Positions 40,336 to 50,837 of a stretch of DNA of 64,000 bases are shown one piece after another; the stretch's first letter is position 1, and each line of letters opens with the position of its first letter. The DNA comes from an uncultured Neisseriaceae bacterium (GTDB taxonomy: Bacteria; Pseudomonadota; Gammaproteobacteria; Burkholderiales; Neisseriaceae). The notes under the pieces are model-generated. The model made no database searches and was not told where the DNA came from. It was given only the letters and a program-made list of their open reading frames with translations. Location of the stretch: contig CALYOS010000001.1 of NCBI GenBank assembly GCA_945267035.1, positions 58,387-122,386 of the forward strand. Reading direction: 5' to 3'. The translations under genes were made by a program, and so were the position numbers.

Positions 40336-41175
40336 ATGCAAATAATATCAACCATTGCTCAGTTACGTGCATGGCGCAAGCAAGCAGGAACGGTTGCCTT
40401 TGTTCCGACTATGGGAAACTTGCATGCAGGACATATGGCTTTGGTACACGAAGCCAAAAAACATGCCGATAAAGTGGTGGTCAGTATTTTTGTTAACCCG
40501 ATTCAGTTTGGTCAGGGGGAAGATTTCGAACAATATCCGCGCACGCTGGAACAAGATGCAGAAAAACTTCAGCAAGCTGGTGCTGATGTGATATTTGCAC
40601 CCTCGGTGCAAGAAATGTATCCGCATGGCGCACAGCAATATTTTGTCGAACCGCCGCCATTACAAAATGAATTATGTGGTCGAACACGACCTGGTCATTT
40701 TCGCGGTGTCGCTACGGTTGTAACTAAACTATTTAATATCGTTCAGCCAAATGTGGCTTGTTTTGGTAAAAAAGATTATCAACAACTGGCCGTGTTAACC
40801 GCGATGGTGCAGGATTTGAATATGGATATCCGCATTATTCCGGTGGCGACTGAACGTGCCAGCAGCGGTTTGGCGCTATCTAGTCGCAATGGTTATCTTT
40901 CTGCAGAAGAATTGCAACAAGCAGCGCAGTTATATCAACAACTGCAGGCGATTGCTGCAGAGATTATCCAAGGCAGAAGAGACTTTGATGTTTTGGAACA
41001 AACGGCTACAGCAGCGTTAAATCAATTGGGATGGCGTGTCGATTATATTGAAATTAGACAGGCGAACACACTGCAAAAAGCACAGTGTACCGATCAAGAA
41101 ATCGTTATACTGGCTGCAGCTGTATTGGGACGTACACGGTTGATTGATAATCTAGAAGTAAATTTATCGCATTAG
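40336..41175 (+). CDS. panC: Pantothenate synthetase
   Basis: The 279-residue enzyme joins pantoate and beta-alanine with ATP. It has the nucleotidyl-transferase motif [14 protein letters not shown], the FVNPIQFG pantoate site, FGKKDYQQL and LSSRNGYLS. The length and motifs are complete. No panB or panD is nearby. Confidence 0.95.
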   Translation: MQIISTIAQLRAWRKQAGTVAFVPTMGNLHAGHMALVHEAKKHADKVVVSIFVNPIQFGQGEDFEQYPRTLEQDAEKLQQAGADVIFAPSVQEMYPHGAQQYFVEPPPLQNELCGRTRPGHFRGVATVVTKLFNIVQPNVACFGKKDYQQLAVLTAMVQDLNMDIRIIPVATERASSGLALSSRNGYLSAEELQQAAQLYQQLQAIAAEIIQGRRDFDVLEQTATAALNQLGWRVDYIEIRQANTLQKAQCTDQEIVILAAAVLGRTRLIDNLEVNLSH

Positions 41176-41244
41176 TTAAGGGGAAATAATCCGGTAAACC
41201 CGCGGTCAAAAACGAAATAATAGCAAAAGGGAACATATACGCGT

Positions 41245-44200
41245 ATGTGGTGGATTGTTTTAATACTGATCATGGCTGCTATGGCGGCTTTGTTATGGTG
41301 GCGTCATCTTCAGGAACAGCGTTGGCAGAGGGAAATGACTTATTTAACACGGCATGAACAGCATGGCACAGCCCGTGTTCATTCTGTCCAAAATGAGTCT
41401 CCTGATCTTGCTCAAATGCACAGCATGGCTGATCACCAAGCTGACGTACACAGTCACATCCAATCAGCTGGAAATGAACATAATGCGTTATTTGTTGAAG
41501 AAGTACAGGAACAGTCCATCCCCTCTGACGCAGCACAAGGAATACCGGTTAACATGTCTGATCAAGCACATGTTGCCACATCTTCTTTATTAAATGCAGA
41601 AAACACCCTTCAACCGCAGATCACCGTGATCGAATCTTCACCTTTGCCATCACAAGCGGCTTGGTCAGCGGATTATTCTGAGCCGGTAGAAATCAGCGCT
41701 ACCTCTCAGATATCGCCATTGCAACAGCATCACTCAGCGCCAATGGCTGAATATCAATTAGCAACACCATCTATTGATCCCTTTGAGGACATTTCGATCG
41801 CAAGAGAGGATGCTGATTCATCTTTATTAGACTCCACTTCCTTTGAAATTTCCGCTGGCGCATCTGATTTAGCAAATACTGATCTATCAACGTCAGAAGA
41901 GAGTGTCACTGAAAAGATGGCGGTGGATGAGAGCTTGCCGGTCATCACCTTAGAAGAAGCCAGACGGAACATGGCAAATCATGATGCGGCTGACGACGAC
42001 GATTATTTCGCAGACGCATCTAACATGGACGGGATTGAGCTGAACTGGCAGCAAAAACAGCAAATCCACCGACAGAATCACCCGCGCCACACAATCAATG
42101 AAATCAAGCCAGACGATCCATTGTTAGCCAGGGTGCGTTCACATACTAAAGCTGAACAGGAAGCATTGTTACAAGAACGTGCACTAAAAAATTTTGATCC
42201 GGTTGAATTGGAGCTAGCAACGCAACATTCCCTGCGTCAAGTTCCCGCTCATCTGGCTCATACTTCAACAGGCAGAAATCTGTTTTCTGATCAAAGACAG
42301 AATAAGCAGATTATTGATGAGGAAGACATCAGAATCAATCTTTTGCGCCAGCGTCTGGCGCGATTGCGCCAACAAAATAACAATCGTAACCCTGATCATG
42401 CATTTTCGGTACCGGTTATTGAAGAAGAAGAGGTTATTTTAAATTTAGCTAAAACCGATTCACCGATCAATAAACAGAAGTTTAAACGTCCTACGGTGCG
42501 TGAAAGTGTGATACCGGCTGCCGCTCGAATTGGTGAGCAACAAGCGGTGCAGATGATGGTGCCTATAGCGGAATTGTCTGCAGACAAAAGCTCCAGTGAG
42601 GCGTTTGTAGATAGACATGTGCCATTGTCTACTCGATTTACACCGTTTCAACCAATGCCAGAAGCGCATAAGCCTACGGTTGAAGCAGTAGGAGCAGGAC
42701 TTGAGCGTCATCCAGTGCAAGAGACATTGGATAATTCAAGTTCGGCTAATGTGATTTATAGCCCAGAGTCAGATCTAAACAAGGGTGATGAGGCAATCTG
42801 GTCAACAGGCACGACTCATCAAGTAGATTATGCTATTGATTCCGAAGAGTATGACGAATCATATCCTTATTCAGACTACAACAATATCGCTGATGCCGGT
42901 CAACACTTGCGTGATTCCGCTTCGCCAGAGGAAGTGTTTAAACTACATGGCAGTGATGATGCGGATCAAGATGTGTCTACACAACAGTGGGTAATCAGTG
43001 ATTCAGGTCATCATGGATACAGTGAATATTCCTCGCCCACTATTACCAAGCCATCTCCATCTGTACATCCTACTTCACCATTTCACTATATTGAGGAAGC
43101 TGATACAGAGCCAATGAGCACTGCTGCGCCTAACTGGCATTTTGCTGATGACGACGTGGAAAATGAGCTGGTTAGCGCTGAAATTGCCTATTCGGCCGGC
43201 ACCATTGCGCAGCAGTTAAGTCAAGATCAAGCCGCAAACACCAATGCCCATTTGAGTGCCAGCCCTATGCACGCACAGTCAAATAAGATGACTGCAGAAA
43301 ATGTTATTTCGGCTCCTAGTGGGAGTGCGCCGGTTCAATTATCGGTGCAGCCAAATCGTTTTAGACCGACTACACCTACCGTTAACTATACCTCTGCACC
43401 AGTAGCCATGCAGCAAATACCAATTCTACCGAGTATGGACTTGCTCTTGCCGGCGCATTATGATTCGGCGGCACAGCAAAGTGAGGAAACTTTGCTGGAA
43501 AATGGCATAACAATTGAAGAAAAGCTGGCGGAATTTAAAGTAAAAGTGAAGGTGATTGACGCTTTTGCTGGTCCGGTTATTACGCGCTATGAAATTGAAC
43601 CAGCACAGGGTGTACGGGGCAGTCAGGTTGTCAATCTTGAAAAAGATTTGGCGCGCAGCTTAGGCTTTGCTTCTATTCGCATTGTTGAAACCATACCCGG
43701 TAAAACCTGTATGGGTATTGAGCTTCCCAATCCGAAACGGCAGATTATTCGGCTCAGTGAAATTTTTTCAGCACCGGTTTTTCAACAGTCTCAATCAAAA
43801 TTAACTTTGGCATTGGGACATGGTATTACCGGACAACCTATTGTAACTGATCTGGCGAAAGCGCCTCACCTATTGGTTGCCGGTACCACGGGATCTGGTA
43901 AATCAGTGGGTGTGAATGCCATGATTTTGTCCATGTTGTATAAAGCCACGCCAGACGATGTCCGCCTGATCATGATAGATCCGAAAATGTTGGAATTAAG
44001 CATATACGAAGGTATTCCTCATCTGCTGGCTCCGGTTGTTACAGATATGAAATTGGCGGCTAATGCCTTGACCTGGTGTGTCAATGAAATGGAAAAACGT
44101 TACCGCCTGATGAGTTATGTCGGTGTGCGTAATCTGGCTGGATTCAATCAGAAAATCGCAGAAAAGGCTCAACAAGGTGAGAAATTAGTTAATCCGTTCT

Positions 44201-44913
44201 CACTCAATCCAAGTGATCCTGAGCTTCTGGAAAAACTGCCTTATATTGTGGTAGTGGTGGATGAGTTTGCTGATCTGATGATGACGGCAGGGAAGAAAAT
44301 TGAAGAACTGATTGCTCGTTTGGCGCAAAAAGCGCGTGCAGCTGGTATACATTTAATTTTGGCAACCCAACGTCCCAGTGTGGATGTGATCACTGGCTTG
44401 ATTAAGGCCAATATTCCAACTCGTATTGCTTTTCAGGTATCCAGTAAGGTCGATAGTCGCACCATTTTGGATCAGATGGGCGCTGAAAACTTGCTGGGAC
44501 AGGGTGATATGTTATTTTTACCACCCGGAACGGCATATCCAGAGCGTGTCCATGGTGCTTTTGTCGCTGATGAGGAAGTTCACCGTGTCGTGAATTATCT
44601 AAAACAGTTTGGTGAACCTCACTATATAGATGATATTCTCACCGCAGGGGTTAGTGAAGATGATTTATTTAGCAACGCTTCGTCTGGTCGCAATCTAGAA
44701 GATGATCAGGATCCTTTGTATGATGATGCAGTGGCGTTAGTGGTGAAGACGCGCAAAGCCAGTATTTCTTCTGTGCAACGGCATTTGCGTATTGGTTATA
44801 ACCGTGCCGCCCGCTTGGTTGAACAAATGGAAGCAGATGGCGTGGTCTCCGCTCCAGAGGGAAATGGTAACCGCACAGTTTTAGCGCCACAAAACAATCA
44901 TCTTGATGGTTGA
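41245..44913 (+). CDS. FtsK-family DNA translocase, long single-helix paralogue
   Basis: This 1222-residue protein has only one membrane helix (residues 2-18). An extended acidic, Ser/Gln/His-rich linker of about 740 residues follows, of low sequence conservation and probably largely disordered. The C-terminal part is a complete FtsK motor (Walker A GTTGSGKS at about 880, [20 protein letters not shown]) and a gamma winged helix. The motor is nearly identical in plan to the ftsK product at 4343-6733. The single helix and huge linker differ from the canonical four-helix form. It stands alone behind panC. Confidence 0.92.
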   Translation: MWWIVLILIMAAMAALLWWRHLQEQRWQREMTYLTRHEQHGTARVHSVQNESPDLAQMHSMADHQADVHSHIQSAGNEHNALFVEEVQEQSIPSDAAQGIPVNMSDQAHVATSSLLNAENTLQPQITVIESSPLPSQAAWSADYSEPVEISATSQISPLQQHHSAPMAEYQLATPSIDPFEDISIAREDADSSLLDSTSFEISAGASDLANTDLSTSEESVTEKMAVDESLPVITLEEARRNMANHDAADDDDYFADASNMDGIELNWQQKQQIHRQNHPRHTINEIKPDDPLLARVRSHTKAEQEALLQERALKNFDPVELELATQHSLRQVPAHLAHTSTGRNLFSDQRQNKQIIDEEDIRINLLRQRLARLRQQNNNRNPDHAFSVPVIEEEEVILNLAKTDSPINKQKFKRPTVRESVIPAAARIGEQQAVQMMVPIAELSADKSSSEAFVDRHVPLSTRFTPFQPMPEAHKPTVEAVGAGLERHPVQETLDNSSSANVIYSPESDLNKGDEAIWSTGTTHQVDYAIDSEEYDESYPYSDYNNIADAGQHLRDSASPEEVFKLHGSDDADQDVSTQQWVISDSGHHGYSEYSSPTITKPSPSVHPTSPFHYIEEADTEPMSTAAPNWHFADDDVENELVSAEIAYSAGTIAQQLSQDQAANTNAHLSASPMHAQSNKMTAENVISAPSGSAPVQLSVQPNRFRPTTPTVNYTSAPVAMQQIPILPSMDLLLPAHYDSAAQQSEETLLENGITIEEKLAEFKVKVKVIDAFAGPVITRYEIEPAQGVRGSQVVNLEKDLARSLGFASIRIVETIPGKTCMGIELPNPKRQIIRLSEIFSAPVFQQSQSKLTLALGHGITGQPIVTDLAKAPHLLVAGTTGSGKSVGVNAMILSMLYKATPDDVRLIMIDPKMLELSIYEGIPHLLAPVVTDMKLAANALTWCVNEMEKRYRLMSYVGVRNLAGFNQKIAEKAQQGEKLVNPFSLNPSDPELLEKLPYIVVVVDEFADLMMTAGKKIEELIARLAQKARAAGIHLILATQRPSVDVITGLIKANIPTRIAFQVSSKVDSRTILDQMGAENLLGQGDMLFLPPGTAYPERVHGAFVADEEVHRVVNYLKQFGEPHYIDDILTAGVSEDDLFSNASSGRNLEDDQDPLYDDAVALVVKTRKASISSVQRHLRIGYNRAARLVEQMEADGVVSAPEGNGNRTVLAPQNNHLDG

Positions 44914-44930
44914 TAGTCAGTAAAAGCAGA

Positions 44931-44959
44931 ATGGCCAGCCTTAATCGGAGGCTGGCCAT
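44931..44959 (+). terminator. Hairpin after the long ftsK paralogue
   Basis: A 10-bp perfect stem (ATGGCCAGCC / GGCTGGCCAT) with a 9-base loop lies 18 bases after the stop. The T tail is weak. Confidence 0.65.
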
Positions 44960-45502
44960 TTACTTATCGCAATCACGTTCTCATTTCTCAAAATCAATTC
45001 TTTTTTGCGATGATTACATCGCCTGAGGTGAAGGTTAGGATTGAATCCAAAAAGTAAATTACAGCAGCTTTTATAGGCATGAAGCTGAAAAACTGCAATA
45101 CAAATAGCAACAAGATAACTTAAGAATTAGTTATATAAACCTCAATTTTTATCTATAGCATATTCTGCAGGCTCTGTAAGATTGCTGTGGCAATATCGAT
45201 TTAATTAGCAAATTGCATAAAGAGCATCGATGGAGAAAATAGGTTACTTTGAGAATAATCGAAAATATATCGAATGGAAAAAACGTATTTCTAACAATGA
45301 TTTAATTTATATTACCTTCTATTAGGATAGATATTAAATATTTACCCAAAACTGAAATACTCTGTTGTTTTATGAAATTGGGTAATATGTTGTTTTTAAT
45401 AATAAAAAATTTGTCTTCTTTGGTGTTTGCCCTTAAGATATGAAAGTAAATAATTAAATTTATTAATATTATCTAAGTTTAAACACACACAGGAGAGAAA
45501 TA
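44960..45502. other. AT-rich intergenic region
   Basis: About 540 bases without a coding remnant that I can support. The promoter of the DUF805 gene lies at its right end. Confidence 0.45.
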
Positions 45503-45883
45503 ATGATTGAATCTTACAAACGATTCTGGCAGAACATATTCAATTTTTCAGGAACAGCCAATCGCAGAGATTATTGGTGGCCAATAATTATTAATCACGT
45601 GCTGGGATTTTTGATTATCTGCGCGCTGCAAAGATTTCTTGGTCATTCAATCAATGATATTTATACTTGGGGAGACTGGACGATTAATTTTCTGGTCATG
45701 GTGGTGACCTTTTGCGTTTGGTTGGCTACATTATCTTTGCAATTCAGGCGCCTGCATGATACTAACCGTTCTGCGTGGTGGATTTTGATTTTACTCATTC
45801 CGATCATTGGAGAAATCTGGTTCTTTATTTTGATGGTGCTACCAGGCAAACCAAATCGTTATGGTCATGATTATCGAATTTAA
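45503..45883 (+). CDS. DUF805 family membrane protein
   Basis: The 126-residue protein matches the DUF805 (YhaH/YhaI) pattern: an N-terminal YKRFWQNIFNFSGTANRRDYWW, about four membrane helices, the central FRRLHDTNRSAWW and a C-terminal PGKPNRYGHDY. Its function is unknown. A good ribosome site (AGGAGAG) lies upstream and a hairpin follows. Confidence 0.88.
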   Translation: MIESYKRFWQNIFNFSGTANRRDYWWPIIINHVLGFLIICALQRFLGHSINDIYTWGDWTINFLVMVVTFCVWLATLSLQFRRLHDTNRSAWWILILLIPIIGEIWFFILMVLPGKPNRYGHDYRI

Positions 45884-45900
45884 GTGGTGATTTAATTTTC

Positions 45901-45940
45901 AACAGCAATAGTGGTGATGGCTACTATTGCTGTTTTGAAT
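45901..45940 (+). terminator. Terminator after the DUF805 gene
   Basis: A 12-bp stem (AACAGCAATAGT / ACTATTGCTGTT) with a 10-base loop is followed by a short T-rich tail. Confidence 0.75.
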
Positions 45941-46030
45941 TTTAACAACACCATTTTGCCGAAAAAAATGGATTAAGTCTTATCACTGCGGCTATCGTTA
46001 AATGAAAAGTATTAAATTAATTATATTGCA

Positions 46031-46113
46031 TTGTACTGTTTTAATTGATATTACTTAGCAATGCTAGACTATTGATTTCTCATTATTGGTTTATTTAAAT
46101 TGTACTGTTTTAA
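46031..46113. repeat. Two 14-bp direct repeats upstream of narX
   Basis: TTGTACTGTTTTAA occurs at 46031-46044 and again at 46100-46113, 69 bases apart, about 195-280 bases before the narX start. They could be binding sites of a regulator of the nar cluster. Nothing in the sequence names the regulator. Confidence 0.4.
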
Positions 46114-46307
46114 CTAATACAAAGAGACCTCTCTTATTCTACTGCTCGCTCTTGTGATCAAATCAACTTATTTGAGCTAATGCAGTGCGCATCAATGCAA
46201 TGGCTTAACTTGCATCAGCAATATCATTTATTCTTTATCTAAAAAGTAGTCATTTTCTCGCTAAAGGTTTTACGTTACACTGCTGCCAATGCTTTGATTG
46301 AGCTGTT

Positions 46308-48239
46308 ATGAAAAAACTATGGCAAAAATTTGACCGATCTTTTCTAAGCGGGCAAAAGATTTCTAAGGTGCTGGTAATGATGATTGGCATCTGGCTGTTC
46401 TTTGCTACCAGTCTGGTTGGCCTGTCGATGAATACATCTTGGCGGCTAGAGGAGCTGGGAATGGCAATCAATGAAGCTGGCAGCTTACGTAAACGGGTGT
46501 TTTATATGGTGTTGGTGAGCGAAACACCTGCAATGGCTCAAAATTTTAATCAGGAAAAACAACAGTTCGAACAAATTTTGGCTCATCTGCGCGGCTTGCA
46601 TGAAACGGGATTTCTCCAAGGTCAGCGTCATCAGCAGCTTATGGATCAAGTCATAGAAATTGAAAAATACTGGCAGGATTTTTTAGGTGACCGTTATGCT
46701 TTTCAGCAAGGTCAAATAGACAGCGCTACTTTTCTGGATAAAGCGCGACAGTTTACTGCACTCATTGATCGATTGGTATTACTGATCGAGCAGGATAATA
46801 CGCATAACATACAGTTACTGCGGTGGTTGCAGTTGCTGGTATTAGTGATGGCATTAGTTTCTACAGTCATGTCTTTGTTGCTGCTAAATCATCTGGTCAT
46901 TGCACCTTTGCAGCGCCTAAATCAAGGTATAAGCCGGATTGGTAAGGGATTTTTTGATACCCATTTGCAGGTGAATACGGCTAATGAGTTTGGGCAGGTG
47001 GCGCAGGGCTTTAATCTGATGGTGGCTAAACTGAATGAGGTATACGATACGCTGGAAAATCGGGTCGCGGAGCAAACGCAAGCATTAGTGAAACGCAATA
47101 ATGAGTTAGCAATGTTGTATGCCATGGCTTCGTTGTTTCAAGAGCAGCAGGATTTGGCGGTATTGGTGCAGCTATTTATGCAAAAAATGAAGGAGTTCAG
47201 TGGGGCTAATGCTTGCGTAGTACAGTTGAAAAATCATCATTCCCATCTGTTGGAAGTCGCCGGTTCCGATGGTTTGACGGAAGAACAGGTGGAACAATTT
47301 CGTGATTGTCACTGCAATGGTGTTCTTTGTGTGCCGGTGATATCAACAGATGAACTCAATTCGATTGAAGAATTAATCATTAGTACTGACGATAATGTAG
47401 GTTGCCACGTCCGTAAGATATTTCCATTTTGCCTGACATTTGCAGTTAAGTCAGTTGAAGATGATATCGGCACGCTGCATTTGTTTGCTCATGAAGCGTT
47501 TGCTTTAAATGAACAGCATCAACGGCTGATTTCAACTGTTTGTAGCCAATTTGGCATTGCGATTGAAAGTTTGCGTTTAAATGAATTGGATAAGCAAATG
47601 GCGATTTTGGAAGAACGCAATTTGCTGGCTCAAGGATTGCATGACAGCATTGCGCAAACTTTGTCTTTTTTGAATATGCAAGTTCAGGTATTGGGAAAAG
47701 CACTATCAGAACACAAGGATAAGCAAGCTGCACAAACCTTAGATTTTATTCATGAAGGTATTCAACAATGTTATGATGATGTACGCGAGTTGTTATCTAA
47801 TTTTCGTGTACGACTGGTATCAGAAGGCTTGATCAGCTCCTTGCAGGGGGTGATGAAGCGGTTTGAGCAGCAAACCGGTATAGTGCCAGATTGGTCGGTA
47901 GAGGGTGATGTGTATGAAGTAGAGTCGGATGTACAACTCCAAGTGGTGTTTATTGTGCAAGAAGCTTTATCGAATGTTCGTAAGCATGCTCAAGCCAATG
48001 CGGTTCGGGTACATCTGCAATATATGACCGATCGTCTGAATTTATGTATTCAGGATAATGGCAAGGGTTTAGCGGAAGATGTATTACAGGTGAAAGAAAA
48101 ACAGGGGCATGTGGGTATTCATATTATGAAAGAACGTGCCAGTAAAATTAATGGTCAATTGCGTATAAGCGCGTTGGTTGGGGCAGGAACGACTGTGGAA
48201 CTCACCGTACCGCGTCAGTATATCCATACTTCGCAATAG
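46308..48239 (+). CDS. narX: Nitrate/nitrite sensor histidine kinase NarX
   Basis: This 643-residue membrane kinase has two helices (about residues 22-42 and 165-187) that flank a periplasmic sensor. The P-box-like segment INEAGSLRKRVFYM matches the conserved nitrate-binding helix. A HAMP domain, a GAF-like module with a cysteine cluster (CHCNGVLC, VGCHVRKIFPFC), a HisKA_3 dimerisation domain with His445 in LHDSIAQTL and an HATPase domain (EALSNVRKHA) follow. It is first in the narXL-narK-narGHJI cluster and partners with NarL. Confidence 0.93.
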   Translation: MKKLWQKFDRSFLSGQKISKVLVMMIGIWLFFATSLVGLSMNTSWRLEELGMAINEAGSLRKRVFYMVLVSETPAMAQNFNQEKQQFEQILAHLRGLHETGFLQGQRHQQLMDQVIEIEKYWQDFLGDRYAFQQGQIDSATFLDKARQFTALIDRLVLLIEQDNTHNIQLLRWLQLLVLVMALVSTVMSLLLLNHLVIAPLQRLNQGISRIGKGFFDTHLQVNTANEFGQVAQGFNLMVAKLNEVYDTLENRVAEQTQALVKRNNELAMLYAMASLFQEQQDLAVLVQLFMQKMKEFSGANACVVQLKNHHSHLLEVAGSDGLTEEQVEQFRDCHCNGVLCVPVISTDELNSIEELIISTDDNVGCHVRKIFPFCLTFAVKSVEDDIGTLHLFAHEAFALNEQHQRLISTVCSQFGIAIESLRLNELDKQMAILEERNLLAQGLHDSIAQTLSFLNMQVQVLGKALSEHKDKQAAQTLDFIHEGIQQCYDDVRELLSNFRVRLVSEGLISSLQGVMKRFEQQTGIVPDWSVEGDVYEVESDVQLQVVFIVQEALSNVRKHAQANAVRVHLQYMTDRLNLCIQDNGKGLAEDVLQVKEKQGHVGIHIMKERASKINGQLRISALVGAGTTVELTVPRQYIHTSQ

Positions 48240-48257
48240 TGATTCTGAGATTTGAAG

Positions 48258-48911
48258 ATGTTGAACGGAAAAAAATACCGGATACTGATCGTTGACGATC
48301 ATACGCTGTTTCGGCGTGGATTGCGCGCGCTGATAGATAGCTGCCCTCGCTTTGAGGTGGTAGGAGAAGCCACCGATGGGCTGGAAGGGGTGAAAATGCA
48401 GCAGCAATTGCAACCGGATGCAGTCTTGTTGGATCTGGATATGCCGGTGATGCGTGGACTGGAGGCATTACCCCAGATGATGGACCATCATCCGCAACAA
48501 GTGGTGTTGATGCTCACGGTGTCGGAAGATGGCCATGATTTGCTCGAATGCATGCGCCTAGGGGCGCGAGGTTATTTGTTAAAGAATATTGATACTGAAT
48601 TTTTGCTGGACAGCATAGAAAAAGCCATTGATGGAGATAGCGTATTATCGCCAGAGATGACGAGTAAATTAGTCACTCAGTTACGTCAGCAGGAAAAAAT
48701 CAATCTGGCTATTGCTGAACCTTTAACACCACGCGAACGCGAAATTTTGCGTTGGCTCGCTCGTGGTCACAGTAACAAAATCATTGCGCGCAATCTGGAA
48801 GTTGCTGAGAGTACGGTAAAAGTACATGTGCAAAACATTTTGCGTAAATTGAATGTGGCCAGCAGAGTTCAGGCAGCTGTATATGCTGTTGAGCATGGTA
48901 TGGATAAGTAG
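48258..48911 (+). CDS. narL: Nitrate/nitrite response regulator NarL
   Basis: The 217-residue regulator has a receiver domain with phospho-acceptor Asp59 in LLDLDMP and Lys in LLKNI. A C-terminal LuxR-type helix-turn-helix (LTPREREILRWLARGHSNK, STVKVHVQNILRKL) follows. It starts 19 bases after the narX stop, so the two are cotranscribed. It should activate the nar genes under nitrate, usually together with FNR. An in-frame TTG at 48252 is a less likely start. Confidence 0.93.
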   Translation: MLNGKKYRILIVDDHTLFRRGLRALIDSCPRFEVVGEATDGLEGVKMQQQLQPDAVLLDLDMPVMRGLEALPQMMDHHPQQVVLMLTVSEDGHDLLECMRLGARGYLLKNIDTEFLLDSIEKAIDGDSVLSPEMTSKLVTQLRQQEKINLAIAEPLTPREREILRWLARGHSNKIIARNLEVAESTVKVHVQNILRKLNVASRVQAAVYAVEHGMDK

Positions 48912-49094
48912 CTTATCAAGAATACATGTCCAATGAGGGTTTTTATTTGCTAAATCAGGTCTATTGAATTGTCAATAGATCTTTTTACTTATATGTCCTC
49001 GTTATTTTGGCTGAGTAATCTTGCCTCCTCCGACTTATGTCCTGTATGCGTGGGATTACGTACACTTGTGGCATTATTTATCAGGAGTGGTTGG

Positions 49095-50315
49095 ATGGAA
49101 TCTGAATTCAGAAAATCAGTCACAGTGCTTACTTCCAGCACTATTGCATTTATCATCTGTTTCATGATCTGGATGGTGTTTGCCGTGTTGGGTATGCCGA
49201 TTAAAAAACAGCTACAGTTAAATGAAACTGAATTTGGATTACTGACAGCTATGCCTGTGCTATCTGGTTCGTTGATTAGAGTACCATTGGGCATTTGGGC
49301 TGATCGTTTCGGTGGCCGTATTGTTTATTTTTTGCTCATGCTGGTCTGTGTTCCTGCGGTTTGGTTGCTGGAATATGCGCACACATTTGGTCAGTTTTTA
49401 TGGATTGCTTTATGGCTGGGGTTGGTAGGCGGATCTTTTTCTGTCGGTACCCCATATGTAGCAAAATGGTTTCGCAAAGATCGACAAGGTCTGGCGATGG
49501 GCATTTTTGGTGCCGGTAATGCTGGTGCAGCATTAAACAAATTTTTGGCACCAGCCCTCATTGCAGCTTATGGCTGGAAAGCAGTACCAAGGGTTTATGC
49601 GATCATTTTGCTGGTTATCACCATTTTATTTTGGTTTTTCAGTTATCCTGAACCGAAAGCAGCCAATAGCAAACAACCCACCCTTAAAGCGCAGTTGATG
49701 CTGATGAAAAACCCGCAAGTACTGAAATACAGTCAGTTGTATTCAGTGGTATTTGGTGGGTATGTCGGCATATCTTTATGGATGGTGAGTTATTACGTTG
49801 GTGAATACAAATTTGACCTGACCCACGCTGCTCTGCTGGCTGCTTGTTTTTCACTCCCTGGTGGTGTTTTACGTGCCTTCGGAGGTTGGCTATCAGACAA
49901 ATATGGTGCATATAAAGTTACATGGTTGGTGATGTGGGTGTGCTGGCTAGCCTTTTTTGTCTTATCTTATCCGCAAACACAAATGTCTATTCAGACTGTT
50001 TCTGGTCATTTAGATATGCACCTTGGTTTGAATGCAACCCTGTTTACCATTTTGTTATTCATCGTTGGTGTGGCGTTGGCCATTGGTAAAGCTTCAGTGT
50101 TTAAGTTTATTTCCGATGAATTCCCTGATGATATGGGAACGGTATCTGGGGTAGTAGGGTTAGCCGGCGGTCTGGGTGGCTTTTTGTTGCCCATTATGTT
50201 CGGTATGCTGGTGGACTGGACTGGTGTCCGTTCCAGTTCATTCATGTTGATGTTCGGTACTGTGAGTATCAGTTTGATTTGGATGCATTTTTCGCTGAAG
50301 AACCAAAGACCTTAA
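49095..50315 (+). CDS. narK: Nitrate/nitrite transporter NarK
   Basis: The 406-residue major-facilitator protein has twelve predicted helices. Nitrate-porter signatures are seen in GMPIKKQLQLNETEFG, the IWADRFGGR loop and the two Gly-rich nitrate motifs (GLVGGSFSVGTPYVAKWF; GVVGLAGGLGGFLLP). ATG 49095 follows AGGAG by 7 bases, and the 42-residue extension upstream is not family-like. The length is nearer to the proton-coupled NarK1 type than to long fused porters. Confidence 0.9.
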   Translation: MESEFRKSVTVLTSSTIAFIICFMIWMVFAVLGMPIKKQLQLNETEFGLLTAMPVLSGSLIRVPLGIWADRFGGRIVYFLLMLVCVPAVWLLEYAHTFGQFLWIALWLGLVGGSFSVGTPYVAKWFRKDRQGLAMGIFGAGNAGAALNKFLAPALIAAYGWKAVPRVYAIILLVITILFWFFSYPEPKAANSKQPTLKAQLMLMKNPQVLKYSQLYSVVFGGYVGISLWMVSYYVGEYKFDLTHAALLAACFSLPGGVLRAFGGWLSDKYGAYKVTWLVMWVCWLAFFVLSYPQTQMSIQTVSGHLDMHLGLNATLFTILLFIVGVALAIGKASVFKFISDEFPDDMGTVSGVVGLAGGLGGFLLPIMFGMLVDWTGVRSSSFMLMFGTVSISLIWMHFSLKNQRP

Positions 50316-50326
50316 TTTAGGCTGAT

Positions 50327-50352
50327 GGTGAGTAAGGATTAACTTGCTCACC
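50327..50352 (+). terminator. Hairpin after narK
   Basis: GGTGAGTAAG pairs with CTTGCTCACC (one G-T pair) around a 6-base loop, 12 bases after the narK stop. There is no T tract, so it may attenuate or protect mRNA rather than fully stop transcription. Confidence 0.45.
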
Positions 50353-50510
50353 TGGCTGATTGGGCAAATAAGCTCAACCGAAATAGACCGAATTGAGGGC
50401 ATTGATCCGGCTTAATGCTTGAATGGTTTGCTATAATTTGTTGGTTAGGTATGTTGCTGGTAAATGGCATAACATGGCTTGTATAGATGTAATTAGTCTT
50501 GACTGAACTA

Positions 50511-50660
50511 AATGATGCTTATCTTCCGATGCTGCTCGATCTTGAGGGTCCGTTTCAGAAATGTTTAAACGGGTGGCTATGTGCCGAGAGGTAATCATGA
50601 TCTTGTGAGAGACTAAAACCTAGAGGTTTGATTTCTTAGCTGAAGTATAGAGATTAGCCA
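50511..50660 (+). pseudogene. Probable remnant of siroheme synthase (precorrin-2 dehydrogenase domain)
   Basis: The frame reads AYLPMLLDLEGP, then a weak stretch, then GGYV in one frame and CAER in the next, and further PRGLIS and LKYRD. The N-terminal precorrin-2 dehydrogenase domain of CysG/SirC typically runs YLP...DL.G..CLVVGGG.VAERK...L...A.VT.ISP. The order and spacing fit, with stops and frame shifts. It lies between narK and narG. The assignment rests on short matches only. Confidence 0.45.
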
Positions 50661-50837
50661 CTAAGAACAATCAATAGTGATTCATTTTTTGATCGAAGCA
50701 AAGAGATCATTACTGCAAAATAATATTTAATGCCATTACATCGTAAAGTTGCCACAAAACCATATTGTTGGTCATTACGTTAAAAAAATAAATATAAAAA
50801 AATATTTGAGGCTTGAACCTCAACGGAGCACAAATTC
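50661..50837. promoter_or_regulatory. narG upstream region
   Basis: About 180 AT-rich bases before narG should hold its promoter and possibly FNR and NarL sites. I could not find a clean TTGAT-N4-ATCAA box. A GGAG ribosome site precedes the ATG by 9 bases. Confidence 0.35.

Noticed and set aside
50380..50410. Possible FNR box (TTGAT-N4-CTTAA) in the narK-narG gap
   Set aside because: The right half matches poorly and it lies more than 400 bases from narG.
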